Assembly (NCBI GenBank): GCA_963788305.1
Contig: CAWBGK010000003.1
Coordinates: forward strand, 1 to 64,000
Reading direction: 5' to 3'
Length of the DNA stretch: 64,000 nt
Source of the DNA: UTCFX2 sp963788305
Lineage (GTDB): Bacteria; Chloroflexota; Anaerolineae; Anaerolineales; UBA4823
Position 1 is the first letter of the stretch; every line of letters starts with the position of its first letter. The translations under genes were made by a program, and so were the position numbers. The notes under the pieces are model-generated. The model ran no database searches. It was not told the origin of the DNA and saw only the letters and a list, made by a program, of their open reading frames with translations. Positions 19,644 to 28,698 of this stretch are shown one piece after another.

Positions 19644-21295
19644 TCAAGACCGAAGTGCAAGGAAGAAAGCTGCGATAAACAATGCTGCCCAGACAAACCA
19701 CGGGCCATTAAAAGACAGGAGCAAAGCTCCTGCCACAAGGCAGAATCCGGCGAGAATCGTGCCGCGTGCGCCGTTTAGCGGACCGGAGGGAGGTTTCTTT
19801 AGGTTTGTTTCTAACACCTTCATCCCTTCGCTTAATATTAATGGGCTTTTTCGAAGCACATCCAGCATTTCCGGCAGGATCAGGGCGCTTTCACGAACCA
19901 TCGTTACCGGATTAAACTCCTAAATCAGGATGGACCGGACATGCTTGCGAGCAGCGGAAGGAATGTCGATCTCCGGGTCAAAGATGTAGCCAACGCCTTC
20001 TATTGTCACCAGGGCTTTGACCATCAGGATGATTTCACCAGGATATTGGATATGGTAGTGTCCTGCCAGCAGGACTGACTGCAGAATCACCTGGGCGAGT
20101 GAGAAATCCTTAAAATTGGGGGCCGTCAGCCAGCGTGTATATAGATCAGACGCTGCCCGGCGGAATCCTTCGATATCTGCCCCTTTCCCGGGAATCGTCA
20201 GCGAAGCAAGATAACGCGCTGCGCTGTCCGGATCACCGCTGACCAGAGAGTAAAAATAATAAAACAAACGCTTGCGCATGTCGCGCGTGAACCTGCCGAC
20301 CATTCCAAGGTCGATAAAGCCGACACTGATTTCTTTCGTGCCCGGTTTTTTGAAAATCATCAGGTTCGCTGGATGCAAATCGGCGTGAAAGAACCCATCG
20401 CGATAGATCATCCGCACAACTGCGCCTATCCCCAGGTCAATCGCCTGGCGGCGCTGGTCAGCTGTCAGCTTCTTCAAGGCATTTTCATCCGGTTTTATAC
20501 CGTGAAAATATTCCATGCAAAGGACGTCCCGAGAGCTGTATCTCCGATAAATCTTTGGAAAACGCACTCAGGCTCGTCTTTAAAGTACGCTGAGAAAGTT
20601 TCTGCATTGTCGGCTTCAAATCGCAGATCCACTTCACGCAAGGTGTAAGTACAGAACTCATCGATGATCCGCGCGGGTTGGTAGCGCGCCAGAAATATCT
20701 GCAGGAACCTTCCGAAGAATCGCAGCAGGCGCGTATCTCGCTCGATGAGTGTGCGCACGCCTGGCTTCAATACTTTAATAACGACCTTTTCGTTAGTGAT
20801 CAGCCTGGCGCGGTGAGTCTGAGCCAACGATGCCGAACCTAAGGGAACAGGGTCAATCCAGCGGTACATCGTATTGAGCGGAAGGTTGAGGCTTTCAACG
20901 ATGAGCTCCTTAAATCGCTCATATGTCACTGCAGGAAGCTTGTCAAGCAGCTTTTTCAGCTCGTCAGTTATGGCTTTAGGGAGCAAATCTTCGCGCAAGC
21001 TGAGTATCTGGCCAAGTTTTATGTAAGTTGGCCCTAATTTTTCCATCCTCAGCCTGAACTGGATCGAGAAAGGCAGGTTTATGATCTTTTTATCGAGGAA
21101 AGGCCAGGTCAGCGCCAGGAAAATGCGCAGGATCAAAATCCCTATCGAGCGGTGCTCTCCTAGCTCTTTTTTCTGGCGGACGTAATCCTGCCCGCCTCCC
21201 AGAGATAAACCAAGCAGCTGGATAGAGGTCTCAAAGAAGCGAGTTATCAGTCCAGGAGAGCGCCTTTCCTTATACAGTTCAAATTCATTATTCAT
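19644..21295 (-). CDS. ubiB: UbiB/ABC1/AarF-family atypical kinase, disrupted
   Basis: An atypical protein-kinase-like ATPase, membrane associated. It has the KxGQ-type motif in KLGPTYIKLGQILSLREDLL, the Ala-rich loop segment PVPLGSASLAQTHRA, the catalytic loop FFHADLHPANLMIF and the metal motif VGFIDLGMVGRF. The C-terminus has two predicted spans (ILAGFCLVAGALLLSF, FVWAALFIAAFFLAL). A frame change lies near 20560. An in-frame TAG at 19920-19922 separates HVRSILI from the continuing EFNPVTMVRESALILPE, so the C-terminal 90 residues would be lost if the TAG is real. Chloroflexota UbiB proteins need not act on ubiquinone. It lies 8 bp after the RDD gene. Confidence 0.82.
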
Positions 21296-21303
21296 GGGAG
21301 CGG

Positions 21304-21829
21304 CTATCTGCGCGGGATTTTTGGCGTGAATAAAACCTGCGTACCCGCAATTTTATCGTGCCAGCCTCTTCGGTTTGGGTCCCAGAGTACCCAGAAGAAA
21401 CCTATGAATAGCGGTATCGCCGAAATCCAATAGGCAAAAAAACGCAAGATTGAACGCCGAAAAGATAATTTTGCGCCATCTTTTCGCACAATTTTTAAAC
21501 CCATTACCGCTTTGCCAGGAGTGAAACCAACCAGAGACCAGAAAAATGCGAAATACCCGATCACAAAGAGAAAGGAGAAAGCAGCCCCGACAGCCAAATT
21601 AATCGCCGAGTTCGCCCAGATTGCTTGCAGATTAGCTGCAAGTGTTGAGAGTTCTAAAAAATCGAAGGAACGCCTGGATGAATGCCGAAGTTCCCAGCTG
21701 AATAATGCTTATAATGACCAGATCGATGACGAAAGCCTCTAACCGGCTGAAAAATCCAGCTGGATAAGATGGGCTTATCTTCAGGGAAAGCGTTCCAGGC
21801 TCAGCGTGTGATGGGATTGTGGATGCCAT
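21304..21829 (-). CDS. RDD-family membrane protein, one frameshift
   Basis: A small membrane protein of the RDD family. The first span contains the family signature AGFFSRLEAFVIDLVIISII, here with RLEAFVID in place of the usual R..D pattern; after a frame change in a T-run near 21652 the second half gives FLFVIGYFAFFWSLVGFTPG, KAVMGLKIVRKDGAKLSFRR and WDPNRRGWHDKIAGTQVLF, which are highly typical. The total length of about 174 residues is normal. It starts seven bases after the reconstructed stop of the upstream hypothetical gene and is followed closely by ubiB. Confidence 0.82.
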
Positions 21830-21835
21830 TTCTGA

Positions 21836-22580
21836 TTACCCCCCCTCTGTCAGGTTTTTCGGTGGTGTCTCAGGTTTTAAATCAGCACCCTTCCGAAAGA
21901 TGGATCTTAGTTTTTGTTCCAGGATCGAGTTCAACCGCTGCACTTTGTCCACGGAAATCATCAAGGACGCCACCAGCCACACCAACCCCCGTTTCTTGAA
22001 TGATCTCTGCAGCTTCAGTTTTTAGGATGACATATTCGAGCAATTCGTTAACCAAATCATCAATGTTCTTTTGTTGGAGGACTTGGCGGCTGTTTTGTTC
22101 TTCGATTCTGCCTTTCATAATCAGGCGATCGATGGTGTTTTCACCCCGTGCCGCGGCTTTTTCATATTGCGTTCTGACTGGATTGAAAACCCTGCGATTA
22201 GTAATCGGGGAGAGCATCTTTGAGAACAACCGGTAAACCTTTAAAGATGCCCTCTCTGTAGACTGAAGACCTCGCTGGATGAGATCTGGGGTCTCAAACA
22301 ACATCCCCAGAAACAGATATCTCAACTGTTCTAAGGAGCTCTCATTTTCATCAATAACAAAACCTTCTGGTCGGACAGATTCCTGGGCTGACTGCACTCG
22401 CCTCAACCTGAGGATATAGGCATCTCTTCCATTCAGGGCAGATCCAACGACCAGCCTCATGGTCGCTTTGAGATCATCAAGCTGTTGCGAATTCAGGCTT
22501 ATGCCGGTATTAATTTCTTCCGCTGGTGCAAGGCTTGGATCATCGCTGGAAAAGGGGAAATCATCATCTATTGTCTGCAT
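21836..22580 (-). CDS. Hypothetical protein upstream of the RDD gene
   Basis: Not recognised. It is soluble and mostly helical, about 245 residues. The N-terminus is acidic (MQTIDDDFPFSSDDPSLAPA); the middle contains SSLEQLRYLFLGMLFETPDL and RLFSKMLSPITNRRVFNPVR; the C-terminal half has KGRIEEQNSRQVLQQKNIDD and a Gly/Val-rich turn ETGVGVAGGVLDDFR. The open frame stops at 21882, but the other frame continues FRKGADLKPETPPKNLTEGG and stops at 21836, just before the RDD ATG, so one indel near 21895 is likely. It probably forms an operon with the RDD and ubiB genes. Confidence 0.6.
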
Positions 22581-22885
22581 AAGCCCATCCGATTTTTTTA
22601 GGAAAAGGAAATCGTTCCATTTTCCAGTTTGATAGTTAGATCGATTACACCATTAATGATTGATGTGGGTCGGGAAATAATTTAAGGCAATAGCTAGCAG
22701 AAATAATTATACTTTCAATCGAACATTACTGTCCTTGGATTAAACAACTCTTGAACCGAAAAATCGAGAATTCTGGAATCCTTCGTGACTAATTAATAAT
22801 AAAACGGTTAGCCTAGATCACGAGCAGTATCCAGCAGAATATTCTTTCTGTATCCTTATCCTCTCTGCAGCACCAGGGCACATTT
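22581..22885. other. 305-bp intergenic stretch, no gene seen
   Basis: AT-rich sequence between the channel gene and the hypothetical gene. It likely carries the promoter of the hypothetical-RDD-ubiB unit. No hairpin with a U-tract, no coding signal and no repeat was recognised. Confidence 0.5.
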
Positions 22886-24754
22886 CTACAGAAATATCAC
22901 CGCTGCCAGTCCAAATGCAAGCAGGTAGGCGACCGGATAGATGTAATTCATCGGCGCTTCCAGGCGATCAGCTTTCTCACGATTTCCTTTTTGTTCCAGC
23001 CACTTATAGTAAACATTTAATGCGACTACCAACGTATTGATGATGAATGTGATTGCCATAATCGCATCCAGGAAAGTCAGGTAGCCCATGCGCGGGTAAT
23101 TGTCTCCAAGGCTGAAGCTGAAAGCAATGAACAACAGCAGGTTGCCAGTTGCAATCTCAATTCGCCGGGTGTAATCCTTCAGGAAGAAGGTGATGTATGA
23201 AACCAGGATGATCAGCAGGACGGGGATCAGCACGCGGAAAATATAATAGTCCAGGTGGCGCGGGGCAGAGAAATGGAATGTGAAGCGTGAGATTGGAGTC
23301 TGTGTGCTAGAAATTTCGGAGCTGATTTGCGTGTCAAAATCTGTCAATATGAACTCGTCTTCGCCGTGTTTAGGATCTATTTCACTGAATCCCTCCATCG
23401 GTGCAAAGATGTAATTCTCTTCGGGGAAGAGCATATCGATCTTTATATAAAAATCCTGAGTGTCGAAGGGAAAAGCTTTCCAATCGAAATCGATCTGAAA
23501 GTTGGTCGAGAATTGTTCCAGGTATGTGACATGTCCGTTTGGTTCAATTTCGATCAGCCGGTTCTGGCTCCAGCGGTTACCCTGCTGATTAAAAAAAGTG
23601 AAATCGGGCCATTTTCCATTGACATCTTCGAGGAACTTATTGTAGCTGTTTTCCGTATATACCCTGGAGTAGCAGTCGCATTCGTCCGGATTGAACGCCA
23701 GGGCTGGATCTGTCCATTCAAGCTTCAATGTGCCGACATCATTCATAATTTCATTGGGTTGATCAATGTTGACGATTTGTTGAAGCTTAAGGCCGACTTT
23801 AACCGGGATTGCGAGTTTGACCAGGGTCTCTGTGTTTGGAATTCCTTCGCCATCCAGGATTTCCGGCGCGTTTACCCCCACCCGCAGGGTGAAGTCCCCG
23901 CTGGTTAGCTGCCCATTGGGCGATGCAGCGCTGATATCCAGGGTATAGTTCCTGCCGCCTTCCGGAAAAGCCTGCTCGAGTGATGCAGAGCTGGTCTGCC
24001 CGTTCATGTTTGCGACCTGGACGGGCTTTTTCCCAAAATCACGCAAGACAAGCACAGGTTTGAGATCCCCGCTGGTCGCCTTTAAATCGACATACAATCT
24101 GTCATCCGGTTCAAAGTCACCGAGAGTGAAAGATACGGCAGGTTTTTCAATAATCAAGCTGCCGCTCAGCTCCTGGATGAGATGCGAGCTCAGGGCTGCC
24201 TGATTCTGCACAGCGATGACCGCTCCAGTAGATTCCGCCACCCCTTCCAACACTTGTGGTGCATTAATGCCTAGCAACAGGCGGTATTCACCTGCTGTCG
24301 AACGACCCGCTGCAGAGAGCGAGCTGCTGACAAGCAGATAGTAATCGCCATTTTTAGGTACTGTAAACTCCAGCGCGGAAGAGTAGCCAGGACCACCGTC
24401 GTCATCCCAGGCCAGGGCATATTGATCCCTCAAGGCTGGTAGCTCGATCAACGGATAGTCTGAAGTGGCTGCCAGCTCCGCCACGTCTTCTTTAAAGCTC
24501 TCCAACTTGGCAGCCAGATTCCCATCATCCTGTAAAATCGAGAGGATCGGATCCAGGTTTCCGGACCTGTTTTCCATGAAAGCAGTAAGGATTTGACCTT
24601 CCTCTAAATCAGAAAGCAGGAAGACATCATTCTGGCCAGGCGCCAGGGTACCGAATAACTCCTGGACTTCCGGGTCGCCCTGTGCTTGAACGGCAAATAT
24701 CGGTATAAATATTAGGATCAGCAGTAGGGATAAGTTTAGAAGAGATGCGCGCAT
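22886..24754 (-). CDS. Pentameric ligand-gated ion channel homologue with extra N-terminal domains
   Basis: An intact 622-residue prokaryotic member of the Cys-loop (pLGIC) family. The start at 24754 has AAGGA upstream and gives a signal peptide (to about residue 24, VQA). Two beta-rich, PPC-like domains occupy about residues 27-165 and 175-300 (each ends with a GEYRLLLGINAPQVL or GDFTLRVGVNAPEIL segment). The ligand-binding beta-sandwich spans about 305-499, with the canonical loop AFPFDTQDFYIKID near 428; as in other bacterial members, no Cys pair frames this loop. Four spans follow: M1 (YYIFRVLIPVLLIILVSYI, conserved Pro), M2 (about 531-549), M3 and M4. The layout resembles DeCLIC. The ligand and ion are unknown. 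Confidence 0.85.
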   Translation of the reverse strand: MRASLLNLSLLLILIFIPIFAVQAQGDPEVQELFGTLAPGQNDVFLLSDLEEGQILTAFMENRSGNLDPILSILQDDGNLAAKLESFKEDVAELAATSDYPLIELPALRDQYALAWDDDGGPGYSSALEFTVPKNGDYYLLVSSSLSAAGRSTAGEYRLLLGINAPQVLEGVAESTGAVIAVQNQAALSSHLIQELSGSLIIEKPAVSFTLGDFEPDDRLYVDLKATSGDLKPVLVLRDFGKKPVQVANMNGQTSSASLEQAFPEGGRNYTLDISAASPNGQLTSGDFTLRVGVNAPEILDGEGIPNTETLVKLAIPVKVGLKLQQIVNIDQPNEIMNDVGTLKLEWTDPALAFNPDECDCYSRVYTENSYNKFLEDVNGKWPDFTFFNQQGNRWSQNRLIEIEPNGHVTYLEQFSTNFQIDFDWKAFPFDTQDFYIKIDMLFPEENYIFAPMEGFSEIDPKHGEDEFILTDFDTQISSEISSTQTPISRFTFHFSAPRHLDYYIFRVLIPVLLIILVSYITFFLKDYTRRIEIATGNLLLFIAFSFSLGDNYPRMGYLTFLDAIMAITFIINTLVVALNVYYKWLEQKGNREKADRLEAPMNYIYPVAYLLAFGLAAVIFL

Positions 24755-25009
24755 CGTGGAGTTCCTTAATTTTAAATTGACCTGGTTTCGATTCTGCACA
24801 ATAGCAATGCCACACCCTGAAGATTCTCACCCAATCCATCCTTGGAGATTTTAGCAATTTTACTCCCTGTGGGCAACAACCGCACTGGGAGTTTGGCAGT
24901 CTAGTTTAAACCTGACTGTACGGATAGCCCAACCCTCAACCGACCGGATAGGTCAGAATTTGATTTGATATGGGGAAACTTATGCAAGAGCTGTTGAACC
25001 ATTCGCAGC

Positions 25010-25957
25010 TCACTCGCGGGTATAGATTTTTCCCAAAGCCATCGGTGCACCCGGTCTCTTACGGCTGAGCAGCAACACCAGGATTGTGACAACATACGGC
25101 AGTATCAGGATGAACTGATAAGGGATCAGATTAAATCCAGCAGTTTGAATTTGCTGTTGGAATGAATCTAAAAACGCAAACAGCAAGCATGCACCCAGAA
25201 TGTTCCAGGGGCGCCAGGCGCCAAAAATCACAATCGCAATCGCAATCCAGCCACGCCCGGCGGCAATCCCATCCACGAACATCCCGGCTGAAGCCAGCGT
25301 CAGGAAGCTCCCGCCAATCCCGGACATCAGCCCCCCAAACATCAGCGCCATATATTGATACAATCCCACATTGACGCCTTTCATATCTACTGTGCGGGGA
25401 TTCTCACCCAGGCAGCGCAATGCCAGGCCGTATTTGGTCCGGTATAAAAATATGAAAATCGCCGGGACCATTAGAAATGCAATATAGGAGAGGGCGTGCT
25501 GCGAGAAAAGCGCCGGGCCGAGTACCGGGATCTTCGAAAGCAATGGGATGGGTTCTTCGACGAATGGGGAGACATTCGGCATATTCCCCCCCAGGAAATC
25601 TTGATAGATCACCCTGTAAATATAAAAACTTAATCCTCCAGCAAAGATATTAAGCGTCAATCCAGATATGGTCTGATCTTGTTTCAAGGTAATTGTCAAG
25701 AAACCCATCAGCAAACTCAGCAAAACCCCGGATAATCCTGCGAAAAGCACTCCTAACCAAAGCGATCCTGTTTCGCGCGCAATCGCAAATCCCATAAAAG
25801 CACCCATAGTCATGGCGCCTTCTACATTCAGGTTCAAGATGCCACCGCGCTCCACCACCAGCTCTCCTAGGGCCGCGAACAAGATTGGAGTGGCAATCCG
25901 GATCATCCCCCCGACAAGACTGATGAAAAATACCGGCTGCAGGATATTCTCTACCAT
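25010..25957 (-). CDS. BMP-type ABC transporter permease B (copy 1)
   Basis: An intact 315-residue inner-membrane permease of the BPD_transp_2 family, as found in nucleoside importers (YufQ/NupQ type). It begins MVENILQPVFFISLVGGMIR and contains the family segment ERGGILNLNVEGAMTMGAFM plus GENPRTVDMKGVNVGLYQYM, a cytoplasmic loop that contacts the ATPase, and GIAAGRGWIAIAIVIFGAWR. Its ATG overlaps the end of the preceding permease gene. It is the last gene of the first importer operon. Confidence 0.9.
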   Translation of the reverse strand: MVENILQPVFFISLVGGMIRIATPILFAALGELVVERGGILNLNVEGAMTMGAFMGFAIARETGSLWLGVLFAGLSGVLLSLLMGFLTITLKQDQTISGLTLNIFAGGLSFYIYRVIYQDFLGGNMPNVSPFVEEPIPLLSKIPVLGPALFSQHALSYIAFLMVPAIFIFLYRTKYGLALRCLGENPRTVDMKGVNVGLYQYMALMFGGLMSGIGGSFLTLASAGMFVDGIAAGRGWIAIAIVIFGAWRPWNILGACLLFAFLDSFQQQIQTAGFNLIPYQFILILPYVVTILVLLLSRKRPGAPMALGKIYTRE

Positions 25958-27084
25958 ACTTCGATTCTCCTCACCCGATAGCGGATCAGGGTGTCAAAAA
26001 TGAGCAAAAAGATCAACACAATGCCCTGGATGGTATAGACCATCGGAACCGGCACTGAGAACTTGATCTGCATCGAGGTCGATCCGTTCACAAGCGCGCC
26101 AAAGAAAATCGAGGCCGGGATCACACCGAGCGGATTCAGCCGCGCCAGCAGGGCGATTAATATTCCGGTGTAGCCGTAGCCAGTGGAGATATCCAGCCGC
26201 AAACGGTGATGCAGCCCGGCTAACTCCACACCGCCAGCCAATCCGGCGATGGCTCCGCTCATCAGCATAACGATCAGGACGATTACAGCATCTCGGATGC
26301 CTTTATGTTTTGCAGCGACCGGGTTTTCACCTACTGCGCGGATTTCAAAGCCCAACGGAGTTTTCCACAACAGGATGTACACGGCGATCACAAGAAAAAT
26401 TGCCAGAAAAAAACCAAGGTGGATTCGGCTGTCAAAGAATGTTGGGAGGTATGTCGTGCGCTCAAAGCGAGGAGTTTGGAGGAAATGGTCACCAGCCGCC
26501 TGCCACGGTCCGCTGAGCATATAAGAAACAATGCCCAGCATGATGTAGTTCATCATGACAGTAACTACGATCTCGCTAATCCTGAACCGGGCTTTCAGGA
26601 AACCGGGGATGAAAGCCCAGAGTGCGCCAGCAAGGAAAGACGCCAGGATAATCACAACGATCAAAACTGGATTGGAAAGCTGGGCAAAATTCATGCACAC
26701 CCAGGCTGTTGCCAACGCACCGGCAAAAAACTGGCCCTCGCCGCCGATATTCCAAACCTTCCCGCGAAATGCAATCACCATCGCCAGGCCGGTCAACATG
26801 ATCGGTGTAGACTGCACCAGGGTCTCAAGGACGGCATCGCGGCTGCCGAAGGCTCCGTTGAAAAGAGCGCGCAGTGCCCCTCCGGCATCAATACCCGATG
26901 CATTCATGATCACTGCGCTGACGAGCAATGCCGCTGCCACTGCCACCACGATCGAGAGATTCTGCGCCCAAACGCCAACTTCGCGCTTTTCCAACCTGTA
27001 CTTATAACTGACCGGATTTGCAGGTCGCTCCGAGCCAGGTTGGTTGGGATCATCACAAGGCATGATTAACAGATCATCAGACAT
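25951..27084 (-). CDS. BMP-type ABC transporter permease A (copy 1)
   Basis: An inner-membrane permease of about 377 residues, the partner of the downstream permease (YufP/NupP type). It has a hydrophilic N-terminus, then spans beginning NLSIVVAVAAALLVSAVIMN; diagnostic segments are AFRGKVWNIGGEGQFFAGAL, FRISEIVVTVMMNYIMLGI and GFEIRAVGENPVAAKHKGIR. The ATG at 27084 is preceded by GAGG and overlaps the stop of the ATPase gene, so translation is coupled. The family transports nucleosides or related compounds; the actual substrate is not shown by sequence. Confidence 0.9.
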   Translation of the reverse strand: MSDDLLIMPCDDPNQPGSERPANPVSYKYRLEKREVGVWAQNLSIVVAVAAALLVSAVIMNASGIDAGGALRALFNGAFGSRDAVLETLVQSTPIMLTGLAMVIAFRGKVWNIGGEGQFFAGALATAWVCMNFAQLSNPVLIVVIILASFLAGALWAFIPGFLKARFRISEIVVTVMMNYIMLGIVSYMLSGPWQAAGDHFLQTPRFERTTYLPTFFDSRIHLGFFLAIFLVIAVYILLWKTPLGFEIRAVGENPVAAKHKGIRDAVIVLIVMLMSGAIAGLAGGVELAGLHHRLRLDISTGYGYTGILIALLARLNPLGVIPASIFFGALVNGSTSMQIKFSVPVPMVYTIQGIVLIFLLIFDTLIRYRVRRIEVW

Positions 27085-28621
27085 TGGCAACCTCATGAAT
27101 CCCAGCCATCAGCAGACCCACTTGTTCTTTCGTTGTTTCTTCAACCTTGCAAACACCCACAAGCCGACCTTTAAAAATTACTGCGATGATATCGGCTACA
27201 TTGAAAATCTCATCCAGGTCCTCAGAAATTAACAGGATAGCAGCCCCACGAGAACGGAGCTGAAGCAGCCGTGAATAGACAAATTCCATCGCGCCGACGT
27301 CCAACCCGCGGGTCGGTGAGCTGGCAACCACACAGCGCGGAGCGTGCGAAAGCTCCCGAGCCAGGATCACCTTTTGCAGGTTTCCTCCGGACAATTTACG
27401 GGCAGGCTGGTCAGCCGATTGGAGTGAGATGTCATAATCCTGAACGGACTTATCGGCAAATCGATCCACTGCGCTGGGGTTGAACAGGCCAAAATGCTGG
27501 AAATCATTTGAACGGTGCATCCCGAGAATTAGGTTCTCTTTTACCGAAAAGTCCATCAATAAGCCTTCATGGATTCTGTCGGGTGGGATTGCAGCGAGAC
27601 CTTTTTCACTGATTTCAAGCGGTGTTCTACCTGTGATGTTATTGCCAGCCAATTGAACCTGTCCCATGTCAGGTTTCTGCACACCAACAATCACGTCATA
27701 CAGCTCTTTCTGCCCATTTCCAGCAACCCCAGCCAGGCCGATGATCTCACTGCCTCGCACCGAAAGCGAAAATCCATCCAGCGCTTTCACACCATTCTCT
27801 CGTGTCAGGTGCAGACCTTCTATTTCTAAAATGGGATCACCTGAAGAAAGCGGCTCTTTATCCACCTTGAAACTTACCACCCTGCCAACCATCATACAAG
27901 CCAGATCGTCCCGGTTTGTCTCGGAGGTATTGACAGTCGATACCAGCTTACCTTTTCGCAGCACGGTAACCCGATCCGACATGCTCAGCACCTCATAAAG
28001 TTTATGGGTGATCATCAGAATAGCCAGCCCTGATTGAGTCATTTTTTTAAGGATGCTGAACAGCTTCTCCAATTCCTGAGGCGTGAGCACAGCGGTCGGC
28101 TCATCCAGGATCAGCAGGTCCACCCCAACGTACAGCGCCTTTAGAATTTCCACCCACTGCTGCTGGCCGACCGAAAGCGATGAGATCCGTGCGTTGGGAT
28201 CCAGATCCAGATCATAATCCTTGCACAGCTTCAAAATTTTATCTGATGTTCGCTTCAGGTCGAGCCTGATGCCTGGGATATCTGTACCAACCACGATATT
28301 TTCTGCCACTGACATTGGCTCCGCCAGGATAAAATGCTGGTGGACCATTCCGATCCCGGCATTGATGGCATCTCGAGGCGAATTCAGGCTCAAAGTCTTC
28401 CCTTTGAATACGATATGACCTGAATCGGGCTTGTAGAAACCGTAAAGACATTCAGAAAGCGTAGATTTTCCGGCGCCGTTCTCGCCAAGCAGGCAGTGGA
28501 TTTCGCCTTTGCGAATATCAAAGCTGATATCATGATTCGCGACGAGGTTTCCAAAGGACTTGGTGAGATGTTCAACGCGCAACAAAGGCGAGGCGTCTTT
28601 TGATTGAGCGGATATGTTCAT
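27077..28621 (-). CDS. BMP-type ABC transporter ATPase, two nucleotide-binding domains (copy 1)
   Basis: A 514-residue ATPase with two fused nucleotide-binding domains, like YufO/NupO and sugar importers. The first domain has Walker A GENGAGKSTLSECLYG, signature LSVGQQQWVEILKAL and Walker B LLILDEPTAVLTPQE. The second has a degenerate Walker A (GVAGNGQKELYDVI), signature KLSGGNLQKVILARELS and the region CVVASSPTRGLDVGAMEFV in place of a full Walker B. The N-domain of the second half begins near ILEIEGLHLTRENGVKALDG. It follows the binding-protein gene after a strong hairpin. Confidence 0.92.
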   Translation of the reverse strand: MNISAQSKDASPLLRVEHLTKSFGNLVANHDISFDIRKGEIHCLLGENGAGKSTLSECLYGFYKPDSGHIVFKGKTLSLNSPRDAINAGIGMVHQHFILAEPMSVAENIVVGTDIPGIRLDLKRTSDKILKLCKDYDLDLDPNARISSLSVGQQQWVEILKALYVGVDLLILDEPTAVLTPQELEKLFSILKKMTQSGLAILMITHKLYEVLSMSDRVTVLRKGKLVSTVNTSETNRDDLACMMVGRVVSFKVDKEPLSSGDPILEIEGLHLTRENGVKALDGFSLSVRGSEIIGLAGVAGNGQKELYDVIVGVQKPDMGQVQLAGNNITGRTPLEISEKGLAAIPPDRIHEGLLMDFSVKENLILGMHRSNDFQHFGLFNPSAVDRFADKSVQDYDISLQSADQPARKLSGGNLQKVILARELSHAPRCVVASSPTRGLDVGAMEFVYSRLLQLRSRGAAILLISEDLDEIFNVADIIAVIFKGRLVGVCKVEETTKEQVGLLMAGIHEVANV

Positions 28622-28644
28622 AGCACCTGCTTAGTAAAAAACCG

Positions 28645-28682
28645 AAGGTGATTTTGAACAGCAAGCTGCCCAAAATCACCTT
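28645..28682 (-). terminator. Intercistronic attenuator/terminator in importer operon 1
   Basis: AAGGTGATTTTG and CAAAATCACCTT form a perfect 12-bp stem with a 14-base loop that can pair partly with itself. On the minus strand CGGTTTTTT follows. It sits between the binding-protein gene and the ATPase gene, the usual place for partial termination that keeps the binding protein in excess over the membrane components. Confidence 0.8.
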
Positions 28683-28698
28683 ATTTTCAATCGGCTGC

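Noticed and set aside
14555..19922. Stop-codon reassignment (amber decoding) in this organism
   Set aside because: Most genes end normally at TAG as well as TAA and TGA (for example NhaC, OTC and the first amidohydrolase end in TAG), and the region has many other errors.
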